DNA of 64,000 nucleotides, taken from CAYZTY01 sp964444665. Its GTDB lineage: Bacteria; Planctomycetota; Phycisphaerae; Sedimentisphaerales; CAYZTY01. The first letter of the stretch is position 1. The number at the start of each line of letters is the position of its first letter. The notes below the pieces were generated by a model, which worked only from the letters and a program-made list of their open reading frames with translations, had not been told where the DNA came from and searched no databases. The stretch covers positions 1 to 64,000 of the forward strand of contig CAYUIE010000003.1 of the NCBI GenBank assembly GCA_964444665.1, written 5' to 3'. Shown here piece after piece: positions 7,158-16,366 of the stretch. The position numbers were made by a program, and so were the translations under genes.

Positions 7158-9857
7158 TTATTGCCTTGTTGGGTCGGCAACGGGCTGCCAGGCAACGATT
7201 CTTACATTGCCTCCACTCGGATAAACTCCGCTTCTGTCAAGTATAGCGATTATCCTTTTCTGCGGGCCGTCGGTCCCGATTCGAACGAGAATATAGGCGG
7301 TAAAAACGTCGCTGCGGACCGTTACAAGATTGCTTATTCTCGCGAATATCAAATCCCGCTCCTCAAAATCATCTCTTGCGCCGTCACCCCCCGCAGGCGG
7401 CGTTAAATCAGGAAAGCCGCTCTGGTCGGAACCATCAGTATAATAGTAATCAATACTGCGATAGGAGTTTGAATCGGTAACATTCATTAACTCACCAATA
7501 CTCCCAAAACTGCCTGTATTATTTCTATGTGCTACTATCTTGCGTGCCAAATCGCTGCGATCAAATCCACTCTCTCTTTTAGAGACCCAGGGTAGCTGCG
7601 CAATCACAAACCACGGAGCGGTATTGATATTTATCCTGCCGGGTATTTTCCACTCCGGCGTTTCGACCAAAGCATCTTCATCTATTCTTTCAGTGCCAAT
7701 TTTCACCCAGTCGCCATCATTATTTATTCCGTCTCTTGACGGGTCAAAAACAGTCAGATACTGAAACACATTCTGGTAGGCTGGATTAGTCAAATCGACG
7801 CGTACGTTAGTCTCTCCGTCGGTACTCGAACTATAACCGATTGTACTATTCCGGTCCGCCACGTCTTCGTAATAAGCGCCCTTGCGGAAAATCATTCCAA
7901 TCTCGCCTACATTCGTAAAATCCCTATCCGCAGGATGCGCCTGAATTCTTCTCGGGCCCCTGCCGAAATATTTATTGTCCTCACCAAGTGTTAGTTTATC
8001 TGTTGCATCGCCGGAAGACGCCCAAATGCGCCTTATGCACTTATGCAGCGTATTATCCCTCTGAACGCTGCGGAGAATATCATTTGAGTCGGCCACATCC
8101 ACTTTCAGCCAGCCACTGCCGGAATCAGGCTGCGGCACTATCACAGAATCTGCCACAATCCACCTGATACTATTAGGGTCATTAACATCACCTACGCGCC
8201 GCTGCAGCTCTATAAGGTCGCCGCCGGCAAATACTATACTATAACGATTGAAATCATTTGGTTCCTGCACAGTGCCGGCAAGATTCGGGTCATAGTCATT
8301 GGAATCAAAACTCGTTGTCAGAGGCACGCACGGGTCTTCAAAATATATTACGTGAAACCGCTGCGAGCCGGACCAATCAACACTAACCGGACTGTCCGCA
8401 TAGCGTGGAATACTGAGCCGCCATTGGTCGGACTCGGGATAGCTATCAACGAGATAAGGCTTGTGAAGTTCGATTGCGTAGGACCTGTAGGTTGTCGTTA
8501 TAATACCCGGAATAGTGCCGATACCTCCCGGCATAGTGATAGTTTTGAATTGATGGGCCAGTTCGGATATATATACGCAGGGCCGCTCAAAGCCATAAAA
8601 CATCTTACCGACCGGCAGACAGGGGTCATTAGGGTCGAAAAGCGTTACTTGCGAGTCGCTGTCACGAAAATCCTTCAGATTTACGGCTATGTGTGCTGCT
8701 TCATCCTTATCGCTAATAGCATTTTTTATCACTTTATACAATGAGCCTGTATCATCTCTATTAATATTTACCATTTTTTTACCAGCCGGCGTTATAATCC
8801 GGTCCATATTGTAAGTCGTTGATATATGTCGATAGTCGTAATCATTAATGTCCGGCGAACTATTATTCGTATAATAAAACCATTTGGTGGGGTCATTCAA
8901 TTGCGAATTGCTGTCTCTGGGAACGAACGGGTACCAGTCATAAGCTTTATACCAAAGCGCCTCGATTCTCGTATTGATAGGCCTGTAGTTAAGAATATAG
9001 CGGTACCTTAGTTTTAATTCATCGGATATATCGAACGGTGTATAAAGCCCGTCTGGCTCATCATAGCGCCAGACAACATCTTTGATATAATCATCCTGAT
9101 TCTGAGGTACGGAGACGTATCTTCTATATCTATCATTATCAAGCTGACCCAGAGGATTTGTCGTAGTGCCTCTTTCGGATAAGGCCAATAAGTTAATCTG
9201 CATCAGGTTTGAGCCGTCGATTTTATCAGGCACAGTGGCATTAGGGTCAAATTCGTAGCCTGTGTTGACATTCAGCATCCCGCCGTTGTCGATGACTCTT
9301 ACCGCCGCGAAGATTGGCCTTCCCTTGCTGGTTACAATATCTTTAAGTCGTATCCATTTCGAATCAGCCACGTCGTCACCATCCGCATCGGCCAATTGCT
9401 CTATCGGAATCAGATTAGAATACTCGTCATCGGGGTCGAACAGGTCGATTAACTTACCGTCGGGTATAATCTGCACCTGCACGTCTTTGGCGCCGGCAAA
9501 ATTATCGTACAGGTCCGTTATTTGCTTCCAGCGGTAATCATTTATGCCTTTTTTATACGGCTCAAGACTCGCCAGCCACTTGTCCGCATCATCGGGATAA
9601 TCAAAGTATTCAGCACTCGGACCAACACCCGGCACATCTTCGACTAATTGCTGACATATTTCTTCAACGACCGCATCGGCCGCTGCATATAGTTCCCTGT
9701 TTTCGGTTATGTAAGATGTTGCAATTTTATCGACACGCGCGCTCATAACAAACATTATCCCCACCGCCGCCAGCAGCACCGTCACCACTACGGTCATAAT
9801 CAGGGCCGAGCCTGCCCTAAAACCGGCTTTCTGTAATCTTTGCGGTTTAGATTTCAT
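7158..9857 (-). CDS. gspK: GspK-like minor pseudopilin, very long
   Basis: Last gene of the pseudopilin operon. From ATG 9857 (10 bases after the gspJ-like stop) there is a basic leader, a hydrophobic helix (GSALIMTVVVTVLLAAVGIM) and a coiled segment ending AAADAVVEE, as in GspK. Near the C-terminus RININTAPWFVIAQLPWVS and a helix-hairpin-helix-like region (ARKIVAHRNNTGSFGSIGEL) match the GspK core. GspK caps the pseudopilus tip. At 899 residues it is nearly three times the usual length; the extra central part is Asp/Pro/Tyr-rich and may be specific to planctomycete-type systems. Confidence 0.75.
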   Translation of the reverse strand: MKSKPQRLQKAGFRAGSALIMTVVVTVLLAAVGIMFVMSARVDKIATSYITENRELYAAADAVVEEICQQLVEDVPGVGPSAEYFDYPDDADKWLASLEPYKKGINDYRWKQITDLYDNFAGAKDVQVQIIPDGKLIDLFDPDDEYSNLIPIEQLADADGDDVADSKWIRLKDIVTSKGRPIFAAVRVIDNGGMLNVNTGYEFDPNATVPDKIDGSNLMQINLLALSERGTTTNPLGQLDNDRYRRYVSVPQNQDDYIKDVVWRYDEPDGLYTPFDISDELKLRYRYILNYRPINTRIEALWYKAYDWYPFVPRDSNSQLNDPTKWFYYTNNSSPDINDYDYRHISTTYNMDRIITPAGKKMVNINRDDTGSLYKVIKNAISDKDEAAHIAVNLKDFRDSDSQVTLFDPNDPCLPVGKMFYGFERPCVYISELAHQFKTITMPGGIGTIPGIITTTYRSYAIELHKPYLVDSYPESDQWRLSIPRYADSPVSVDWSGSQRFHVIYFEDPCVPLTTSFDSNDYDPNLAGTVQEPNDFNRYSIVFAGGDLIELQRRVGDVNDPNSIRWIVADSVIVPQPDSGSGWLKVDVADSNDILRSVQRDNTLHKCIRRIWASSGDATDKLTLGEDNKYFGRGPRRIQAHPADRDFTNVGEIGMIFRKGAYYEDVADRNSTIGYSSSTDGETNVRVDLTNPAYQNVFQYLTVFDPSRDGINNDGDWVKIGTERIDEDALVETPEWKIPGRININTAPWFVIAQLPWVSKRESGFDRSDLARKIVAHRNNTGSFGSIGELMNVTDSNSYRSIDYYYTDGSDQSGFPDLTPPAGGDGARDDFEERDLIFARISNLVTVRSDVFTAYILVRIGTDGPQKRIIAILDRSGVYPSGGNVRIVAWQPVADPTRQ

Positions 9858-9867
9858 TCTTCTAAGG

Positions 9868-10770
9868 CTAAAATTTATCTTCCACATAAACAGTATGGCT
9901 AAATCTCCTGCCGCCTTCCAGAATCCCTTTTGAATCGTAAAGCGTAAATGCAAATCTTATAGCCTCAAGAGAGCCTGGATAAACATTAGCTCCAATTTTC
10001 ACCTGCTGATTACTTGGCCACCACTCCCACCTGTTATTATTTGGATCCCAGTATGAAAGCTGTACTGTAAAATTGTCCACGCCCTTGGCCATAACCATTG
10101 GTATAAAGTTAGGGTCATCAAGTTTCGCGCCCGGTCTGCCTGCCCACAACTCAATCCATGCGTCATAATTAGCCTGATTGGTTTTTGGGTCCGGCATATC
10201 ATCCTTCTGGTAAGCACGCCACTCAGCCAGCGACCGTTCATCATATTCACGCGGGTCATCAATGTTGTTGGGGTCGAATTTCTTCTTGTCAATCAGACGA
10301 CTGTCGGCCGTTAATGACTGGACCCTCCTTAAAAGTAATTTCTTTCGTTTGTCTTCTTCCTCGAATGAGTTAGGGTCGGGCTCTCTCGACTGGCCGTACC
10401 ATATCCTTGCCACATTTCCCACCACTGTTTTATAAGCGCCTGTGTTTAATTCATATTGCCTGGTTGACTGGAAATCGCCGTTGGCAAAGAAAACGAGTCT
10501 ATCGGACCTGAGGTCATCATTCGGCTCGGTCGGTGTATTAGGGTCCGTTACGTAGAAGACACCCACCGGATTCGGAATCGGCCTGAAGCCTTCGAAGTCT
10601 GCGTTTATCTGGTCGGTTATTGCCCGCAGATTCCGCATAATTTCGGAGGTCGCCCCGGCCGTCCGCTGCGATTCAATCGCCATTTTGAAAATCCCGCTCA
10701 CGGCCACCATCGTCACGGCCAGAACCGACACAGCCACTAACAGCTCAGTTATGGTAAAACCCTTCTTCAT
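9868..10770 (-). CDS. gspJ: GspJ-like minor pseudopilin
   Basis: Starts MKKGFTITELLVAVSVLAV, a class III prepilin signal with cleavage after Gly4 and Glu at mature position 5. The hydrophobic helix is followed by a tail with RNLRAITDQINADFEGFRPI, as in GspJ/PulJ proteins. Length 300 residues. It lies 13 bases after the gspI-like gene and 10 before the gspK-like gene. It would be processed by a prepilin peptidase (not in this window) and act in the pseudopilus tip complex. Position in the I-J-K gene order supports the call more than sequence alone. Confidence 0.7.
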   Translation of the reverse strand: MKKGFTITELLVAVSVLAVTMVAVSGIFKMAIESQRTAGATSEIMRNLRAITDQINADFEGFRPIPNPVGVFYVTDPNTPTEPNDDLRSDRLVFFANGDFQSTRQYELNTGAYKTVVGNVARIWYGQSREPDPNSFEEEDKRKKLLLRRVQSLTADSRLIDKKKFDPNNIDDPREYDERSLAEWRAYQKDDMPDPKTNQANYDAWIELWAGRPGAKLDDPNFIPMVMAKGVDNFTVQLSYWDPNNNRWEWWPSNQQVKIGANVYPGSLEAIRFAFTLYDSKGILEGGRRFSHTVYVEDKF

Positions 10771-10783
10771 ATCCAGGCCACAG

Positions 10784-11560
10784 TTAAAATTTTATCACCC
10801 TTTGATACACGCCAATTACCGGATTTCTGCCTCCGCCAACCGCCGGTGGTACCACCCAGATATCGACAAACATCCTGCCTGTAAACTCACCTACCCAATC
10901 TCTATCAAGGTAAATCCACTGTTCATCTCTTTTCAATACACGATATATCTGTCCCGTCTCATCATCCAAAATTAAACTACTATCAACAATGAGCCTTCTC
11001 GGTACAAAACCTGTACGATTCCGGATCATGTTGGGCCTGCTACTGACAATATTAAAGGTATTCCGACCAAATTCATCATAGGATACCAGAACCGGCCTTG
11101 GCCAGTCATACACTGGTACGTCCGGGTCAACTCGGGGATACCGCGTATGCACGCCCGTCTTTCGGCAGACAAAAACTGTTACCTGTACCCTCCCCGAATC
11201 AACATCGACCTTCCTACAAAGCGCCGACCAGTAATAGCTGTGCAATAAACCGGTTTCAACCGACGGATACACGAAAACCTCGTTAGAATTGGCCGGAAGC
11301 ACCCTAAAAGCAATATTAGGCTCATTAAAGTCCGACATTTCATCTGTGTCTAACTGGGAGACATTCACGCCATAAAGCCTTATTTTTGCAAAGGCCTCAT
11401 CTGCAGCTACCGCGGCAACTGTCCTTTCCGCAGCCACAGTCGTAAGGCCTATACCGACCGGAAAGGTCCCGGCAATAAACACAAGGCCAATTGCCAGAAT
11501 ACCTACCGCTAACAAAACCTCCGTCAGTGAAAACCCGTTTTTTCTCAGTTCATAGTTCAT
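10784..11560 (-). CDS. gspI: GspI/PilV-like minor pseudopilin
   Basis: Leader MNYELRKNG is followed by FSLTEVLLAVGILAIGLVF, a type IV prepilin cleavage site and helix with the conserved Glu at mature position 5. The AAERTVAAVAADEAFAKIRL stretch resembles GspI/PilV. The C-terminal 180 residues are beta-rich with no recognised domain. Located between gspH- and gspJ-like genes with gaps of 27 and 13 bases. Confidence 0.65.
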   Translation of the reverse strand: MNYELRKNGFSLTEVLLAVGILAIGLVFIAGTFPVGIGLTTVAAERTVAAVAADEAFAKIRLYGVNVSQLDTDEMSDFNEPNIAFRVLPANSNEVFVYPSVETGLLHSYYWSALCRKVDVDSGRVQVTVFVCRKTGVHTRYPRVDPDVPVYDWPRPVLVSYDEFGRNTFNIVSSRPNMIRNRTGFVPRRLIVDSSLILDDETGQIYRVLKRDEQWIYLDRDWVGEFTGRMFVDIWVVPPAVGGGRNPVIGVYQRVIKF

Positions 11561-11587
11561 AATTCAAAGTCTTTTATGAAGAACTAA

Positions 11588-12322
11588 TCACTCAATAATT
11601 GTTCCCGTATATGAATTTATATAAAAGACCTTCAAATGCCGTAGATAATCCGTCCACCGGCTACTTCCATTAATCCTCGAAAACTCGTTTTTATTGTAAA
11701 TAATAAAATTGCTTACACTCAGCTCTTTTTTGTAACCATCAGCTACATAATCGTCTTGGTAGAACATTGCTTGGCCTGCATCGACCTTCGCCCTCTTATT
11801 AAAAATCTCATCGTCGCTTGCACCATAAAAAGGAGAATCACCTTGCCCATCCTTATTTCTCACCTGCACATCGTGAATTACCAGTTTCCCCGCCGGAGTA
11901 AAAATGATTGAAAAAGTCGTTTTATCGTTAAGCTCCACAGGGGAATCTATATCAACATCACTTCCAATACTTTCCATCACGCCCTGGCCCTCTGGCAGTT
12001 TAACAGGCTTCAGGCCTTCGATAGCCCGAAAACCGTTGGCAAGGCCGAGGTTGGATTGGTCGTGCAGGATGAATATCATATATTGATTGCCGTTGGGGTC
12101 GAACTGGAATCTTATCCCCGCGTACCGTTGATGCCTTGCGGCAAGCGCGCGAGCGGCCGAAAAAGCACCGCTAATCATACTCTTGGCGCCGCTCGAATGC
12201 AGTGATTCCTGCAGAATCCGTGCTGCCGGTATCGACACCGCTACCATAATTGCTATAATCGCCATAGAGACAACCGTCTCGCTTAGCGTCAAGCCAACTC
12301 GTTGTCTCGTTTTTCCCGGCAT
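11588..12322 (-). CDS. gspH: GspH-like minor pseudopilin
   Basis: Leader MPGKTRQRVG then LTLSETVVSMAIIAIMVAVS, a prepilin-type site with Glu5. The segment GAFSAARALAARHQRYAGIRF after the helix is the usual GspH/FimT pattern. A GGTGGAGAG ribosome site precedes ATG 12322. 244 residues, with a beta-rich C-terminal domain. Sits inside the minus-strand pseudopilin operon. Confidence 0.65.
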   Translation of the reverse strand: MPGKTRQRVGLTLSETVVSMAIIAIMVAVSIPAARILQESLHSSGAKSMISGAFSAARALAARHQRYAGIRFQFDPNGNQYMIFILHDQSNLGLANGFRAIEGLKPVKLPEGQGVMESIGSDVDIDSPVELNDKTTFSIIFTPAGKLVIHDVQVRNKDGQGDSPFYGASDDEIFNKRAKVDAGQAMFYQDDYVADGYKKELSVSNFIIYNKNEFSRINGSSRWTDYLRHLKVFYINSYTGTIIE

Positions 12323-12348
12323 CTCTCCACCGCCCTATACCAAAATTC

Positions 12349-12933
12349 TCACATTCCTTTACTTGCTATATCATCCCTGGTCCCGAATACTCCATCCGGC
12401 CCGGCCGAAGTAATTTTAGGGAAGTTATCACCAGGCTGATACTCATAACGAAGCGTTCTCCCCCATGGGTCAATAAACCTGATTAAAAAAAACTCGTTTT
12501 CCTTGTCAGGATCAAATTCCAATACTCTAACACCTTCAGGATTGCTTTCGTTCTCATCGAGATTTGTTGTCAACGAATCACTTATCTTACTAATAACTTT
12601 TCTGCTTTCCGGAACTCTGTTCAGGTAATAATACAACGCCTCGCTTGAAGTAAATTCATCGCTATGACTACCCGGACCATCAAAAGTGCCTTCCAGCGCG
12701 GCCTCCAGGCTGATTATGTCATTACACTCCGTCGGAAATGTGCCCGTGAAATCGTAATACTGCTCAAGTGCAGTAACCAGGATGCTGATTGTACCCTCGG
12801 AAAGTCTGGTCTTGGCCTGCGTAAGCGTATAGCTTCCCACACCTACAACGATACTGACCAATATGGCCAGGACCGTCACTGAAAGCACCATCTCAAAAAG
12901 AGTTAGTCCCGATATATCTCTGGAAGATTTCAT
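12349..12933 (-). CDS. GspG-type pseudopilin (third copy)
   Basis: From ATG 12933, leader MKSSRDISG precedes LTLFEMVLSVTVLAILVSIV, a prepilin helix with Glu5. A longer start at 12990 would give an unusually long leader. The C-terminus has the GspG calcium-loop signature SAGPDGVFGTRDDI. About 195 residues. It is preceded by two longer GspG-like genes, so the operon encodes three proteins with this signature. It may be the true major pseudopilin, being closest to classical length, or a specialised subunit. Confidence 0.65.
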   Translation of the reverse strand: MKSSRDISGLTLFEMVLSVTVLAILVSIVVGVGSYTLTQAKTRLSEGTISILVTALEQYYDFTGTFPTECNDIISLEAALEGTFDGPGSHSDEFTSSEALYYYLNRVPESRKVISKISDSLTTNLDENESNPEGVRVLEFDPDKENEFFLIRFIDPWGRTLRYEYQPGDNFPKITSAGPDGVFGTRDDIASKGM

Positions 12934-12993
12934 TTCAACACGCCGCCTTTTTAGCGCCCTAATAGCAGGAACATCATGCCGGCAAAACAATCG

Positions 12994-13923
12994 CTACTTG
13001 CTGTAGTTAGTAATATCGTCTTTTGTGCCGTAAATGCCGTCAAAACCGGCTGAGATAAGTATGTATGTATCTGGATTGCGAGGCTGCGCCCCAACTTTAA
13101 TTACCGGATTCGTAATCGACTCATAAAAAATCCTCATTCCGTCTTTCGTTGAATTAACGGGGTCCGTATATCCCGAGCCGAAATGATGGTCTGCATCAGT
13201 TCGACGTGCTGGAGCCAGTCTCATATTACCCAAATCTATAAGCTCCTGATTATCCTCATAGTTATAGATATTTCCATTAGGAGAGCTAATGTCAAATTTT
13301 TTACTGCTTCGGCTTGCTCTGAAGTAAAGTATTGGAGCACCTACTGCTAAGGTAGTCATCGGCCCCAAAGCAATTTCTTTATCTGTGTAGGTATCGCAAA
13401 GCACCGGGCCTAATTCCTTTTGGTTAGGGTCACCACCCGGGTATAAACTACCCGTAAATCCATCAAACAACGTATCAAGGTCAAACGCTGCTGTTCTTTC
13501 ATCAATCTGTAGGTACGGCCCTAATCGTCTCTCAATGCTCCGAGTTTTTTCCGGGTCCGTTATGGCATACACCTTCGAGTTGGACTCGTTATCGAGCAGG
13601 TCAAAATTGCTTGCCGGGTCGAAGCCCCGCAAATCACAGCCGACAAGTGCCTCAGCGAGTTTCTGCGCCCCACAGGTAAAGTCAGCCCCTGACCCGGTCA
13701 GGTTGGACGGTGGATAATCGTCGTAATCATTGTAGAACATCTCAAGCGACGATTTTATACTGTATAATTGTGCCTGCTGCCTTACTGTCTTGGCGTATTT
13801 TTTCGCCAGACTTATTCCAGGAACCAGTACGCCGATGATAAGGCCTATAATCAGCATCACCGTCATTAATTCAATAATGGTAAAGCCGTGCTTTCTCTTC
13901 GATTTTAGTAAATCCTTTTTCAT
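12994..13923 (-). CDS. GspG-like pseudopilin, long form (second copy)
   Basis: Leader MKKDLLKSKRKHG then FTIIELMTVMLIIGLIIGVL is a classic prepilin site. The helix is followed by SSLEMFYNDYDDYPPSN and TCGAQKLAEALVG, and the C-terminus ends with GFDGIYGTKDDI, the GspG calcium-loop pattern. 309 residues, about twice the length of classical GspG. It is a clear paralogue of the upstream neighbour, with colinear matching blocks (YPPSN, TCGAQKL, ALVG.DLRG.DP.SNFD), so the pair arose by tandem duplication. Confidence 0.7.
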   Translation of the reverse strand: MKKDLLKSKRKHGFTIIELMTVMLIIGLIIGVLVPGISLAKKYAKTVRQQAQLYSIKSSLEMFYNDYDDYPPSNLTGSGADFTCGAQKLAEALVGCDLRGFDPASNFDLLDNESNSKVYAITDPEKTRSIERRLGPYLQIDERTAAFDLDTLFDGFTGSLYPGGDPNQKELGPVLCDTYTDKEIALGPMTTLAVGAPILYFRASRSSKKFDISSPNGNIYNYEDNQELIDLGNMRLAPARRTDADHHFGSGYTDPVNSTKDGMRIFYESITNPVIKVGAQPRNPDTYILISAGFDGIYGTKDDITNYSK

Positions 13924-13956
13924 ATCGCTCGCCTGTTTGCTTATGTGCTTAAACTT

Positions 13957-14961
13957 TTATTTGCTGCTAAAATTAGTAATGTCGTCATCCGTGCCGTATA
14001 TACCGTCGTAACCGGCTGAAATCAGAATGTATGAATCAGGATTGTAAGGCCATCTCTGCGTTGATACTTTACGGTTGGTGATTTTGTTGTAGAAGATTTC
14101 TAAACCGGTGTCATTTGTAACAGGGTCGGTATAGCCCACACCACCAATATCGTAGTGATGCGTATCTTCTCTGTTTGACTTGGCGGTCCCGATAGTAAAC
14201 ACACCCAGATCAACGAGCACCGCATTATCTGTAATATTGTAAATATACTTACCGACATCTCCAATTACGGCACCGTCCTCCGCCTTGGGAAACAGCTTTG
14301 AGGCAGCATTAGCTTTGTAGTAGAGTATCGGCGTACCTGCTTTAACCGTGATTGTTGCAGGCGGGTCGCTGTCGTCCGTAGGGTCGGGAATCTGTATATT
14401 TTTCACTCGAAAGGCATCGCAGAGTACAGGACCAAATTCTCTATTTCTAGGATCGCTGCCCGGATAAAGAACATCCGTCTGGTTGATGCCAAACAATGCC
14501 TCCGGGTTAAAAATACCCACACTTTCAGCGGTTTTCAGATACGGGCCCTTACGTCTTTGTAAGCTCGCCTGCTCTTCAGCAACGGGAGTAATTGCATACG
14601 CTTTCGGTTGATTCGTTAAGGTATCAGCAATGTCGAAGTTACTCACAGGGTCATACCCCCGCAAATCTAAGCCCACAAGCGCCTCACAGAGCTTTTGTGC
14701 CCCACATGTCCATTCGTGCGCACCTGATAAATCTGTCTGATTAGATGGCGGGTAGTCACCATAATCGCCGTGGAAGGTCTCCAGTGCCGCCTCGATGCCG
14801 TGAAGCTGGGCCTCTTGCCTTACGTCTTTGGCAAATCTCCTCGTGGTACTAAGCGCAGGAACTAACAGACCAATAAGCAGCGCAATTATCGCCAGAACTG
14901 TAAGAAGCTCAACAAGCGTAAAACCACTTTTACTACCGGATTGTTTTGAATGTATCTTCAT
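13957..14961 (-). CDS. GspG-like pseudopilin, long form (first copy)
   Basis: ATG 14961 is preceded by GGAAAGGAGAGCG, so the longer in-frame start at 15003 is rejected. Leader MKIHSKQSGSKSG then FTLVELLTVLAIIALLIGLL gives the prepilin site with Glu5. YPPSN, TCGAQKLCEALVGLDLRGYD and terminal GYDGIYGTDDDI align with the next gene. 334 residues. First pseudopilin after gspF, the usual place of the major subunit. Confidence 0.7.
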   Translation of the reverse strand: MKIHSKQSGSKSGFTLVELLTVLAIIALLIGLLVPALSTTRRFAKDVRQEAQLHGIEAALETFHGDYGDYPPSNQTDLSGAHEWTCGAQKLCEALVGLDLRGYDPVSNFDIADTLTNQPKAYAITPVAEEQASLQRRKGPYLKTAESVGIFNPEALFGINQTDVLYPGSDPRNREFGPVLCDAFRVKNIQIPDPTDDSDPPATITVKAGTPILYYKANAASKLFPKAEDGAVIGDVGKYIYNITDNAVLVDLGVFTIGTAKSNREDTHHYDIGGVGYTDPVTNDTGLEIFYNKITNRKVSTQRWPYNPDSYILISAGYDGIYGTDDDITNFSSK

Positions 14962-15064
14962 AATCTCGCTCTCCTTTCCAGCCAACTTCTTTAATGAGTT
15001 CATATAACTGTCCTTCCAAAATTAAATTCACTTCCACAAGTCCTCTTCATATCTCAGAATCCGA

Positions 15065-16318
15065 TTAAACATTACTCAAGGTAGTAATAATCTTCACCAT
15101 CGGCATAAACACCGACAGAACAATCGTTCCTATAATCAAGCCAAGTACAAGAATAATAACCGGCTCAAGCAAATGCATAAGGCTGGCAACAAGAACATCC
15201 ACTTCCTCATCATACGTATCTGCAACCTTCTGAAGCATTTTGTCCAGGTCACCCGTCTCCTCTCCTACATCAATCATATTTACAACGATTGCGTCAACTG
15301 TCTTTGATTGCCTGAGCGGATTTGCAAAAGTATCGCCCTGCCGGATGGAATGGTGTACCTTTCCGAGCATCTTCGTATAAACCTCGTTGCCGGCGGTCTC
15401 AGCCGTTATACTAATCGCCTCCAGAATCGGCACACCGGCGTTGATAAGCGTCCCCAAAGTCCTGGTCCAGCGTGCCACTGCTGTCTTGCCGATAATCTTT
15501 CCTATAACCGGAAGCCTCAGGTTCACCGTATCAAAAACCAATCTGCCTCCTCGAAACTGCCTGACTGCCTTGAGAATAAAGTAAATTGCAAATGGTACTC
15601 CTATCAGCACGACCCAGCCGAAGTCGTTTTTAATCCAATCGCTTGTGCCGATTAAAATCTGTGTAAGCCTTGGTAATTCCCCGCCACTCATTTCCTTCAA
15701 AACATCTGAGAACTTCGGAATCACAAACGTCATCAGCAGCATAACTATCCCGAACGCCGCTGACATTACCACTATAGGATAAATAGTCGCGCTTTTGATA
15801 CGCCCTTTAAGCCGCTGGGCCTTCTCCATAAAGTCCGCCAGACGCGAGAGAATCAAATCCAGAACTCCCCCCGCTTCGCCTGCTGCAACCATATTCACAA
15901 ACAACCTGTTGAAACATTTCGGAAATTTCGCCATCGCCTCCGAAAGACTTGCGCCGTCTTCAATTTCGTCCGCTACATACCCGACAACCTTCTTGAATGT
16001 GCCCGCTTTCTGCTGCTGTTCAAGGACTCTTAGCGAACGCAATATTGACAGGCCCGCGTCCTGAAGCGTTGAAAGCTGCCGCGCAAACTGCGCCAAGAGC
16101 TTAACCCTCACCCTGCCACCGGCACCTCGCCGCCTTTTAGGCTTGGCAACCTCGGTCTTCGCCGCCTTCCTCCTAACTCCGCCTTTGGGTCGTACCTTCG
16201 TCGGAAAATAACCAAGATTTCGTATCTTGCTGACGGCCTCTTTGCTTGTCAGTGCCTCAAGTTCATCCTTTACCTCTTTGCCTTGTGCATCTAACGCTTC
16301 ATATTGAAAAACAGGCAT
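15065..16318 (-). CDS. gspF: Type II secretion/type IV pilus inner-membrane protein GspF/PilC
   Basis: 417 residues with two T2SSF domains (about 75-200 and 280-405), each with the pattern FARQLSTLQDAG / WTRTLGTLINAGVPILEAI. Three membrane helices lie near residues 185-205, 235-255 and 385-408. It is the polytopic platform protein that couples the cytoplasmic ATPase to pseudopilus assembly. A strong AAAGGAGG site precedes ATG 16318. It follows gspE by 48 bases. A Lys/Arg-rich linker at residues ~45-75 (KGGVRRKAAK...KPKRRRGAGG) is longer and more basic than usual. Confidence 0.9.
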   Translation of the reverse strand: MPVFQYEALDAQGKEVKDELEALTSKEAVSKIRNLGYFPTKVRPKGGVRRKAAKTEVAKPKRRRGAGGRVRVKLLAQFARQLSTLQDAGLSILRSLRVLEQQQKAGTFKKVVGYVADEIEDGASLSEAMAKFPKCFNRLFVNMVAAGEAGGVLDLILSRLADFMEKAQRLKGRIKSATIYPIVVMSAAFGIVMLLMTFVIPKFSDVLKEMSGGELPRLTQILIGTSDWIKNDFGWVVLIGVPFAIYFILKAVRQFRGGRLVFDTVNLRLPVIGKIIGKTAVARWTRTLGTLINAGVPILEAISITAETAGNEVYTKMLGKVHHSIRQGDTFANPLRQSKTVDAIVVNMIDVGEETGDLDKMLQKVADTYDEEVDVLVASLMHLLEPVIILVLGLIIGTIVLSVFMPMVKIITTLSNV

Positions 16319-16366
16319 AATACAAGCCTCCTTTGAATTCTAAAACCTGTTCTGTACAAATACTGT

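Noticed and set aside
8352..8744. 130-residue plus-strand ORF inside gspK
   Set aside because: It is antisense to a well-supported coding gene and shows no family features.
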